The notes beneath the pieces were generated by a model. The model was not told the origin of the DNA and searched no databases. It worked only from the letters and a program-made list of their open reading frames with translations. Below, in pieces: positions 25,001 to 35,389 of a DNA stretch of 64,000 bases (position 1 is its first letter; every line of letters begins with the position of its first letter). This DNA comes from Hamiltosporidium tvaerminnensis. Its lineage: Eukaryota; Microsporidia; Dubosqiidae. A program made the translations under genes and the position numbers. The stretch spans positions 930,001 to 994,000 of the forward strand of contig CM061248.1 of assembly GCA_022605425.2 (NCBI GenBank), read 5' to 3'.

Positions 25001-25834
25001 CAACTCGATGTGAAAAAATGCTAGGCCATGATTACACTAGACGGCATAATGAAGTGGTTAGATGCCTACACCTACTTCTCCTAAATAGATATAAGTTTAA
25101 GTCTTCAAAACGAATAAGGAGTCACTCAGTTCAAGAAATTCTTGATAATGAGTATGCAGAGATAAGAGTGGACACCAAATTAAAACTGCTGTTAAAATTC
25201 GGAATAACAGACCGGAAATATTTATTTTAGATAAGAAGAAGAATAAGATGACACTCATTGATGATGGAATCACCTCCAAAGATTCACTTCAAATAGTTTA
25301 AACTAAAATACCTAGGAAGTATGCCGGCTGCCAATGAGTTCGGTCTTATTTATAAGTGTAGTGTTGAGATAATCCCTTATGTGATGACCTGGGACGGTAT
25401 TGTGACAAAATACTATAAATTATGCCTTAAAAGACTAGAAATACCCATAAATTTAGAAGCATTTATATAGTCTTTATTACTTAAGAAGACGATCGAAACA
25501 ATTTCCTTTGATCGACGAAGAGGACTTGAGTCAGGACTAAATGCCGAAGAGAGCTGGGAGAGAGCGTCAATGGGTGTTATCATGAGATCAGAGATGCACG
25601 AGGAACCAACACCCTCTTTAAAAGAAGAGAAGAGAGAGGAAGATGGTGCAAAAAATTTTAAACCGAAAAATAAAGCACCCCTTATTTCACAAGGAGGAAC
25701 GACTTTAGAGGAACCGACTAATAACATAAATAAAGAGTCCGATTTGGAAGAAGAGACAGAAGTGGTTAAGGAGGTAGAAGAAAACATGTAAAAAATGGTA
25801 AAAATATTTTAACCCAGAATTTTATTAAATAAAA
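22025..25834 (+). mobile_element. REL-endonuclease non-LTR retrotransposon, copy 3 (full length)
   Basis: Plus-strand copy flanked by an 8-bp duplication TATATTCA. The ATG lies 10 nt from the 5' edge (22035) and the 3' UTR is about 40 nt, ending AACCCAGAATTTTATTAAATAAAA. Much of it is nearly identical to copy 2, but its flanks differ, so it is an independent insertion rather than part of a segmental duplication. Its 3' side abuts an older, diverged relative of the same element class. Confidence 0.9.
22035..25791 (+). pseudogene. Retrotransposon polyprotein, copy 3, N-terminal 695 codons open
   Basis: From ATG 22035 the frame is open through the proline-rich N-terminus, the RT palm and motifs KAAGIDGI, SDYRPITCMSN, IDVKKAYD (followed by L where copy 2 has S) and ILQGDSLSPLLF, to the stop at 24120-24122. 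That stop results from the one-base deletion at the T5 run 24075-24079 just before IDD, the same lesion as in copy 2. Downstream pieces cover the thumb, the CCHC knuckle (about 24958-25015), part of the REL endonuclease and the acidic tail ending VKEVEENM. They are interrupted by stops at 24320-24322, 24607-24609 and 24901-24903, a one-base deletion near 25180, and further stops near 25300 and 25470. The 5' 2.1 kb is clean while the 3' half carries most of the damage. Confidence 0.88.
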
Positions 25835-25842
25835 TATATTCA
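25835..25842. repeat. Target-site duplication of copy 3 (3' side)
   Basis: TATATTCA, partner of 22017-22024. Confidence 0.6.
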
Positions 25843-25859
25843 GTTGGATACCTCGATCC

Positions 25860-26480
25860 AAAATGATTAGAAATGTAAAATTGGAATTGTGAAGCAATTT
25901 ATTATAACTCCAATATGGTCAGCTACAAGAATTTCTGACATCTGGTTTCTGGATACTCCATAAATTCTCTAGTGTCACCACAACGTAGACACCTTCCCTC
26001 TGCAGTAAAAAAATATATTTCTATCCTGAATGTAATAAAAGACAGATTTGTCACAAGATCTTGATTTTATCTGCCTTGACCACTAGAATGATTACTTATT
26101 CTTACCTATTGATGTTTCTAGCATTATAAAACATTAGATTCATGTTTCGGTTTAGTATTTTTGTATGTAAATTTGGCTAATTAGCTTTTTTTAAATAATT
26201 CTCATCTTTTCAATCCTATATTCAACTTGAAAAAGCCTTTCATTAGTCTAGATGTGTTTAATTATATTAAACCTTTAAGATTGCTGCTTTTTTAGAAGAC
26301 ACGGCATTTCTATTGGGAAAACAGAAAAATCGCAGAGGCGGGTGTGCAGTTCGGAACCAAATATTAGAAAAGCTTCTTCTGTGCTCATATCTTAGCGTGA
26401 AGATTCTCATTACATTCTTTCTTATCAACTTGATATATAACACTGCCGCAATATTCTCTATATCTTAAAATAGAAAAAAA
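25860..26480 (-). mobile_element. Old, diverged REL-type non-LTR relic
   Basis: Aligns by eye, at much lower identity, with the thumb-to-knuckle part of copies 1-3. The stretch AAAAATATATTTCTATCCTG corresponds to the FWGADG/FCYIQDR region, and the minus-strand translation gives GRCLRCGDTREFMEYPETRC, matching the CCHC knuckle of the young copies with the histidine changed to tyrosine. Further up, CTTTAAGATTGCTGCTTTTTT parallels the RRAAILKVE segment and TTCTTTCTTATC..AACTTGATATA the region beyond it. Its 3' half is missing at copy 3, consistent with copy 3 having inserted into it. This is an older subfamily or a long-dead copy. Confidence 0.6.
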
Positions 26481-26834
26481 ACTTATAAATATTTCAATGT
26501 TAAAATTATATTATCCAACGAGTATTGGAGGCCAGATAAAGTTGTATAATTTTTATTTTATCAACATCTAAAATAAAATTATGTAATCCGCAATAAAAAC
26601 ATTTGAAGAACAACAAAATATCCATATAATTTCATGAAAAACTTTTCATTTGCATTCTTTTTTTTTAAAAATAATATAATCCATGTTTTTTCTTTTAATT
26701 TCATATTTTTAATACCGAGTTTCCCGATTATAATATTATCGTGTCATTCTAAACAGAAATAATACAAATATTGTATTTTACTTGTTTGATTATCACAAAA
26801 AATATGTTTTAATTCTTGATAAAAAAATTAATTA

Positions 26835-29800
26835 ATGTTTTTTATATTGTCACCAAATAATAAATTTATCCCTACCATTTCAATGAAAAATGTAAAAAGA
26901 AAAAAACAAGAAGAAGATTTTTTAATAATAGAGGGTAGAAAACGGAGATTTTTTAAAATATATTTTAATATGCTTTGTATCATAAGCTTTGGCGTATTAT
27001 ATTTTGTGTGTCGATATTTAAAGAAAGTAAGAATATATATCGAAACAAAAGCATGTAAACTCTCTGAAGCGGATGTAGTATATATTATAAATCAATTTGG
27101 TGATATCGAGATGAGTGATGTCAAAGAAATACATTTTTATGGTAAATCTAATGTCCTAGCAAATTATGTAAGAGGAAATATTGTTAGATGTTTTGAATCA
27201 CAGTTTTATAGATTTTTGTTTGATTATACGACAGGCAAATTTGTTATACCAGCTTTTTTTAATACTGATTGTTTTGATTCTTCTTTAAATAGATATTTAA
27301 AACATAATATTGATCAAACCATTGAAGAGCTAAATTTGAATTTATCGGTAAAAGAAATAATTTACGGGCCAAATGAGACATTTGTTAAACAAAAAACGAC
27401 TGTTGAAATTCTGATTGAGAATATATTTTCTCCATTATTTATCTATATAATTATTTGCGTTATATTATGGATTAATATTGATTATGCTTTGTATGCTGGA
27501 ATAATATTTATTATTTCTTTACATTCGTTATTTTGTGATATATTACGAGATTTCAAAAATAGAAAAGCATTACGAGAATTGGCTGAAAAAAGAAATTTTG
27601 TTAAAGTTTTACGAGGGAGAAAATGGTTTGAAATCGAAACAAAAAATATTTTCCCGGGCGATTTAATCTGTATAGAACCATCAAAAGATTTTTTTTGTGA
27701 TGCAAAAATACTAAAAGGAACTATTATTGTAGATGAGAGTTTCTTGACAGGTGAAGCATTACCCATTTGTAAATCCGAAACCAGTAATAATAATTTAATT
27801 TTTTCCGGTACTAATATTTTAAGCAGCTCAAATGAAAAAAATCATGATGATATGGATTTTGAATTTACACTCAACTTTGCTAAGATAAATGAAGATAATA
27901 ATTTCCATGAAGTTAAAAATGATTTTATTACAATCGAAATGTATAAATCATTTGAAACCAATTCTTTCAAACAAATTTCAAATTCATCTAGTGAAAATTC
28001 TTTATATTTAGACAAAAAGACGAATGAAAATTTATATGAATATCTTGATGATTATTCAATAGGTTTGGTTATTTCGACTGGTTTTTATACGACAAAAGGT
28101 AAACTTATCAGAAATATTTTGCTTCCAAGACCACCAGATTTTACATTTTACAAAGAATCTATGAATTTAATTATCTTTGTTTTCGGAATGGGATTGCTAT
28201 TTACCTTTATTATTCTTTTATACTTTTTCATTATTGGCAATCCTGTACGAATATCACTAATATATTCACTTGATCTTCTTTCTTGTATTTTGGCGCCCGC
28301 ACTTCCAACTACAATTTGAATGGGAGCTAATATTTCTGCCGCAAGATTGAAACGTATGAAAATATTTTGCAGCGATTTAGAAAGAATAAATTCTGCCGGA
28401 AGAACTAATATTGTGATCTTTGACAAAACAGGTACATTGACAGAAGAAGGACTTGATGTTCATTGTATTGATAATTTTCAAATCGCAGGTGATGATATTG
28501 GAAAGTTCGATAGAAAAATGATAAATGCAATCAGTACATGTCATAGTGTTTATGAATTAAATGGTGAGTGTGTCGGTGATCCTTTGGATGTTAAAATGTT
28601 TGCATTTTCGAATTCAAGATTTTGTTTCGAACGCAGTAATTCCGCCAAATATAGGTTAATTGAGATAAATAGATCCATGATTGATTTAAATACATGCGAA
28701 AAACTTTTTTATGATCAAAACAAACACAAATTTTTGGATGATAATGAAAGGTCAGATTCCTTGGTTTACAATCAAATCTCTGATAACTTATATTCGCAGC
28801 TCGATTTTAAAAATACACAGATTGAAAATAGATTTTATAAAGTCAAAATAGTGAAATGTTATGATTTCGACAATAATCTTCGTAGAATGTCGGTAGTTGT
28901 GGTTGATAATGGAAAACACTTTGTCTATTCTAAGGGATCCCCAGAATCAATTTCTAAGATTTTGTGTAACATTCCAGAAGATTATGAAAAAAGAGTTAGA
29001 GAATATACTTTAGAAGGCTATAGAGTTCTATCTATTGCATACAAAGAGACGCATAGTATAAATATAAACGAAAGATTGCGAATTAAGGATGAAGATGGAC
29101 TGACTTTCTTGGGTTTTATAGTATTTGCAAATAAATTGAAGCCTGTCACCGAAAGTGTGCTTGTAGAATTAAATGAGGCCGGGATCAAGTGTGTGATGGC
29201 AACTGGTGACAATATTTTAACTGCAATTTCTGTTGCCAGACAGTCAAAATTGGTGGATAAATATTTACCAATAATTTTTCCTGTGATTAATGAAAACGCT
29301 AAAAATATTTACGATGCTGAGTGGCTATGTGTAGGAGATGAAGAGCTAACCTTTGATAAAATTAGATTTTGTGTAGTTAATAAGAAAAACAGTCTTCCAT
29401 TCGACGATTTTCTTGTTGCGTGTGAGGGACGAGAATATGAATTTATAAAGAAAGATAATTCTACTTATTTCTCATTTATTTTATCAAACTGTGCAATATT
29501 TGCAAGAATGAATCCTGATCAGAAGAAAATGTTGGTTGAAGACTTTGCAGATATCGATTATTCCACTTGTTTTTGTGGCGATGGAGCTAATGATTGCGGA
29601 GCATTAAAAAGTGCAGAGGTAGGAATAGCTCTTGCGCAAAACGAAACAACATTGACTTCTAGTTTTACAAGTCGAATTACTGACATAAGTAGTGTGTTGA
29701 CTGTTTTGAAAGAAGGAAGATCTGCGCTTGTAACTTCAATTTCAAGGTTCAAATTCGTTTTTATTTCTTCTTTTATTCAATATTTTTCTTTGTATATTCT

Positions 29801-30452
29801 GAGTTTAAAATTCTTGTTTTTAAGTGAATGGCAAAACATGCACAATGATCTCTTCATTGTATTGCCTTTGGCATTTATTATGACAAAATTTAAGCCTTCA
29901 GATAAACTTTACAAAAAAAGACCAAATCATTCATTAATTTCAATAGAATCATTGCTACCCTTGTTTGGTACGATTGTAATTCAGAGTATATTTTTGATAA
30001 TTTGTGTTTTGCTTATCGATAAATCCGAAGGTTCAAAAGGGGAATTCTTGAAATGTTCTATGGGATCAACGGCTATTTTCTTTGTTAGTTCTTTTCAAAA
30101 TCTTACTTCTGGTATTTTATATACGGAAGGACAGCCACATAAAGAGCCTAAAGCAAAGAAAATACCTTTCATTATTCATTTGGTTATTTTATTTTCGTAT
30201 ACAATAACTCTTTTGCTTTTCGTAATGAAAACAATACGCTTTGAAGTTTTTGATCGCTTGTTTTCTCGATATAAGTTTATCAAATTTGATCAAAAAACTT
30301 CTCTCGTTTTGGTGATTCTAATAATAGCAAATTCCTTGTTGAATTTTTATTATAATATTATGTCTCAAAAAATCTGCGGTCTTTTTTCCAAACGGAATAT
30401 GAAAAGATACAATAAAAATGATAAAGTAGATGATTCAAAAGAGCCACCATAA
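26835..30452 (+). pseudogene. P5B-type P-type ATPase (ATP13A/YPK9-like), one in-frame TGA
   Basis: Two open frames, 26835-28319 and 28320-30452, are contiguous in one frame (about 1,206 codons, normal for P5 ATPases) and separated only by TGA at 28317-28319. P5B signs: an N-terminal membrane region; EIIYGPNET before the TM bundle; actuator loop VDESFLTGEALP; TM4 motif APALP (28293-28307; PPALP in most relatives, PPELP in P5A); catalytic DKTGTLTEEGLD (aspartate at 28422); nucleotide-site KGSPES; MATGDN; and the hinge CGDGANDCGALK typical of P5 enzymes; then six C-terminal membrane segments. P5B enzymes move polyamines or cations across lysosomal/vacuolar-type membranes. The start could be ATG 26835 or 26883. 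The TGA sits at a residue that is threonine/serine-like in relatives, with alignment length preserved on both sides, so this is either a recent null allele, a sequencing error or read-through. Everything downstream is intact. Confidence 0.9.
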
Positions 30453-30459
30453 TATTAAC

Positions 30460-33400
30460 ATTAAAGTATATTTCGTTTATACCCTTTCCTTTCACTTTCT
30501 GACTTATGTTTATTACGAAGACATGGTTTAAATAGAGCAATTTTTTAATCGGAACCAAATTAAAAAGCGAAAAGGGTCTTTTTATTTTAAAATTTAACTT
30601 TTGGTCACATAACTCTTTTTTTGGTGAATATTATTTCATAATGTTTTAAAATCTTAAAACACCAAAAACACACGCATTTTGTTTTCACTTCATCAAACTA
30701 CTTGTTACCATAAATCTCATTTGTAAATACATTTTTTCATTATTCTTATCTGTAAATAATAAATACAAAAACACAATAATATTCAATATCTTATGAAAGA
30801 ATATATAAATAGACCAAAACTATTTGTACACTCATCTTCCCTGTATACTTAATATATTTTGTTTGTATTTTATTCATTTGATAAAAAAAGAATTGTGAAA
30901 TTCAAAAAAATTAAATCTAATGTAGTGAGATGTTTCTTATATTGTTCTTTTAGGGTATAAATGTTTAAATCTTAATAATCAAATAATTTGAATGATCAAC
31001 GATCTTCATATATAATTTTTATAATAAATTACTATACTTAGAGAAATATATTTAAAATTTACAACTTATTTTGATCTATATTAAATATCGATAAGCGAAA
31101 AAATTGTAATCTACACATTTAAAGAACCTTTAAATTAATAATATTTCTAATATTAAAGTTTATTTGTGAAAATTAAAATGTGACTAGTAAAATAATATGA
31201 ACAATGAAAGCTTTATTAAAAAACCAAAATCTGGGAAATCTAAATCTTCTAATAAAATATATAATCAATATTGAATCTAAAAGAATAATTATTTGCAAAT
31301 ATAATCATTAAAAATATATTTTGTGATGTTTTAAGTAAATATCGGGTATTTATATGTGGGAATCTATGTACGCATTTTAGATACATAAGTTCACATTCCG
31401 ATATATTTTAACAAAAACAGTATACCTAAAGTTATTTTAATGGCTAGAAATATGGTATCAATAAATTATTTATTAAAATGACTGATTGCTTTCTTTTTAA
31501 AAAAAAAATTCAAAAGTCTATTGAACAAAAAATTTCGTTTATCCAATAAACCAGTCATTCAAATGTAAGATTATTTCACTAAATCATTTCTAAGGCTTAT
31601 TTTAATACTATTTGCGCGCATATAATGCGATTAAATTATGTCCTGACCATTTTATCGATAGAATTTATTAAATATTTGATCTTTTGAATGTAGAATTGAT
31701 AATTCAGTTTAAAAACTTTTTTTAAACAAAAAAATTCGAAGAATAAAAGCGAAACAACCGAGATTCATTACTTTATTTATAAATAAAAATATTAAATACG
31801 CAAACTGAATTATTTATACAAGAAAACTTTAATTTATATGCCTTTGGAGTTAATAAACAGTAATTGCAACGAGCCAGAAATCTGATTAGAAGTGTCATGA
31901 ATAAATAATTTAAATTAAAATATTTGGCTAGGGAGTCATAAACTGTTTAGTTCTCAAATAAAATTTGAATTTGTATTATATTTTAGACCTTCATATGTTT
32001 ATATTCAAAATTTTTATTCTGATATTTTCAAAAACTGATGGTTTTTAAAACACACATAGGAAAAAGAAAACCGAATATTCTTCATAAAATCCTTTATTTC
32101 TTATATATTTTTAGAGCCTTAGTTAATTCCCTTATATTCCTCGTAAGCGTTCAGATATTTGAAAAAAGGAAACAATTTTTTTTCTAAATTTACTAAGAGT
32201 CAAAATTAGAAAAATCTTTAAGCAAATGAATACTTCATTCCCCCTCTTATAAAAACCTGTTAGAATCATATCTCAGTATTTTAGCGAAAAAATGTTCAAA
32301 CGTTTATTTGTAAAAAAGTTAATTTTAAATAGGCTTTATTATTCAATTGTAAATTGTTCTAAAATTGATTTCACCATTACTCTGGTTAACAATGTTGTTT
32401 TTGGAATAGCTCTTACAATTAAGCACATTTGACCTAAAAAGTGCCCAAGTGAGTACCTTCGTCTTTATATTTGTGTCTAATTCTTTTTTTTATTTGGCCA
32501 TAATTTCCACAATCACATAGCTTAAAATGCTATTGGTTTCGTTCTTTATAATTCAATTCTTATAACTTACAAGAGCTTAGGTGTTTCTGTTAAAATTTTT
32601 AATTCGTTATCAATATTATCGGTTATTGTAAAAATTTTTGATTTTTCTGTTATATTTGATTATTGTTGCGCATCCAAGGCAATCTAATAGATTTACTGGA
32701 TATCGCTGTATTTTAATATTCAATAATTGCAACAGAATATACTTCAACAAAACGAACAATATACCTGCTTTGTTTCTGGCTTTATGCTTTCAGAGACTGG
32801 TTTTTAAAAATAATTGCATAACCGAGGAACAAACGATAATCATTAGTGTCACTATAGAGAATATTTTTACATACACAAACAGCAGTTTGAAGTCTAATCT
32901 GTATTCAAGTTGTTTCATGAGATATGTTTGCTACCATATTATTTATAGTTCTTAGCGTTCTAAACTTTTCATTTTTTTGGATTGCGTGGTCTTCCATATA
33001 TAAGTTTGATACTTGAGTAAGTCAATGTCATTTCAAGGAGTAGATTTCATAAATATCAGTATCATAGGATGGTTTTGCAATCAAAATACAAAAGTTGACG
33101 TCACGAAACCTCATTAAATTATTTAAGTGTCTAAAGCATCTTAGTCATTTTATTGTTTTGGAAAGCTTTGTGTATGTGCGATAAATATTATGAATCTAGT
33201 ACTTTTAACATTTAAATTGTTGTATATTCCGTAAGATAAACAATCTTTTCACCTTTCTTGCGTTGAAATGTATCATTAAACTTCTTTTATTTCTTGCCTG
33301 AATCTACAATCTTGGTATGTAGTTGTAAAACTTTCAATTATTTAAATATGAAATGAAATATAAAGAATTAAAAGAAAATGATTCCTTAAAAACTTTTAAG

Positions 33401-34640
33401 AAATTTATCTACTATATTATTTGGTTTCGTGCTAGTGTTTATGAGTTTAAAATTCTTTTTTTACAAACATCAACCAAAAAATAAAATCGAAAACTGCCAA
33501 AAAAGGCATGAAACGACAAAAATAAAATTAATTTTATATCATGCTCAGATCCAAGCATTCTAATTCCTTTTGTGTAAAAAAACATTACGAGAGGATGGAT
33601 CTAAAATAACTGGAAGTAATGTAAATTGGGATATTATGTGAATAACGGAAGGAAAATAGACAAAAAAAGTGTGTAATAAAGGCGATTAGCAAAAAAAGTC
33701 TCTTAAAATTAAAAAGTTCGTGGAAAATAACAGGGGTTCTTTTGGCATGGAACGAGGTCTATTGGTCTTTGAAATGATAATTATGAAACTAGCTCGAAAC
33801 TGTTTTCTACGATGTATTCTAAAATCGCGGTAAATAAAATCTAGATATTATACACGGTAAAATATTCAAAATAAATATTTTCTGTACCGACATAACTATA
33901 ATTACGCCTTTAACGTTACGATATGCCTTTGATGAAGCGAGATAATTTAGTAAGAGAAGCAATAGAAAGTCTTAAAACCTTAATAAAATGAAATTAAATC
34001 ATATTACAAATGTTTTATGTAACTTTCTACGACAATAGGAATGTAAATGTCGCTATTAACATGTAATAAAAGTCATAAATTTTGTCATGATTTCTACCTT
34101 TCCCTTTGGTCATTAGAAATCGAACAACAGGCTTCAAGAGATGAATTCCAATCAATATTTAAGCAAGCAAAAGCAAAAAATCTAAATAATAGTACACCAA
34201 TTAACTTTCCATGCTCTGATTTCTTTTGTTTCTGTTTTTTTTTCAGTTTTTTATGGATTATATTTTTTATTTTTTAAGAAAAAGTAGCGAAGCGGTAATT
34301 TTTTGATCCACATTTTATGCTAACAAATAGACATAGATTTATTACTAATAAATTAGAAAAATTAGACACTTTTATTGAAGACAAATTTTACTTCGATGTT
34401 TAACAAGCAATTTTTCTATTTCATATAAGCCTTTTTTTATTTGGTCTGATGCATATAGAAATTGGAAAGATGTTCAATTATCAATATAGAAACTATAAAA
34501 TTGTGTTAATCTGTATTTTGGTACTTTTTTGTACCATGGTTCTTTTCAAGAATTAAAATTTCGTTAAATAAAATATTATTCAATTCTAATGCACAGAAGC
34601 ATCGCTCTTAATTTTTCAAAATATATGTTTTCGACAAATT
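30460..34640. other. Gene-poor AT-rich stretch
   Basis: No supported gene. The 105-codon frame at 32638-32955 starts at TTG and shows no motif. Around 33560-33930 the DNA is slightly GC-richer and has protein-like plus-strand pieces separated by stops, listed separately. Otherwise nothing seen. Confidence 0.5.
33590..33930 (+). pseudogene. Possible DNA-transposase relic (Merlin/IS1016-like?)
   Basis: Plus-strand pieces GGSKITGSNVNWDIM and NRGSFGMERGLLVFEM loosely resemble the GG..VIGENV.IDE and W.FG.VERG segments of Merlin-type DDE transposases, which occur in other microsporidian genomes. The catalytic acids are not visible and stops interrupt the frame. Offered only as a weak hypothesis. 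Confidence 0.2.
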
Positions 34641-34649
34641 TATAAAACA

Positions 34650-35383
34650 GATTTATTTAAAAGTATAACATCTTTTTAAAATAGTGGCAAGTGTTATATT
34701 TGTTTTTATGACATGCGCGCAGTTCTAGGTTTAACATAAATGACTGCTACCCCAACACTCCATCGGTAACCCCTGCGATACCTACGTTCCAAAGCCTTTC
34801 ATCTACCAGGTGTGTAGAACCTAATTACTAGGCGAGGCAGTTGCCCGGAGTTCAACAATGTCCGTTGCATGGAGTGTGATCGAAGGGCGAAGCCCCCCTG
34901 GGCTCTCCCAAGACTATGCAGCATTCCCACTTACTCTATACTTTCGGAACCCAATAAACTTCTAGCTAAGATATATTTCAGAGACTTACATGGGGTCCAC
35001 CTAGACAGTGCAATGTCATACCAACAGGTATAACCTGCTACTTAGCTCTCCTGGCTTTAAATGGTTTTTATTTTTATATCTCTCAGGCGCTAAGTCTTCT
35101 AACCCGAGAGAGCAAGGCTAGGTTTCCATGCTTTTACATGGCAATTACCTACATGTTCAGCTGCGGTCTGCAATCTGGTTACATAAAAAACTACAAATAA
35201 ATTCGTAGAAAAAGTTTCTCCATTTCTTAGACCTCTCCTCCTCATAACAACTCCCATGATAACAACCGAAGATGTAGTGTGGTTGTATTCCCACTAAAAA
35301 TCCAAACAATGATCTTCACACCAGTTTCACACACTCATTGCCAAGCAGAAAGTTTTTTATGTGGTTATCCTCCCTCCACATTC
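34650..35383. repeat. Dispersed GC-rich ~740-bp repeat A, copy 1
   Basis: GC-rich island matching 61749-62480 over its whole length at roughly 85-90% by eye. Both copies start at a TTATTTAAAAGTAT-like edge and end at CCTCCAC. No terminal inverted repeats, no LTR-like TG...CA ends and no common target duplication seen. Internally it has a short GGGC-GAA-GCCC hairpin (about 34886-34897); the second copy has GGC-TGAA-GCC at the same place, a partly compensated change. Neither strand has a conserved ORF. Possible identities: 5' UTR-like part of an RTE-type element, a non-autonomous element, or a solo long terminal sequence. Confidence 0.8.
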
Positions 35384-35389
35384 GACAAA

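Noticed and set aside
28317-28319. TGA as selenocysteine or reassigned codon in the P5B ATPase
   Set aside because: Relatives have no Cys/Sec there, and other genes in the window end normally at TGA or TAA; recoding is kept only as a low-probability alternative to mutation or error.
27482-29752. Minus-strand ORFs of 60-95 codons inside the P5B ATPase
   Set aside because: Shadow frames opposite a well-supported gene.
34650-35383. Repeat A as an rRNA or structured RNA gene
   Set aside because: GC-rich, but no conserved rRNA or tRNA sequence recognised; being present as two diverged dispersed copies fits a mobile element better.
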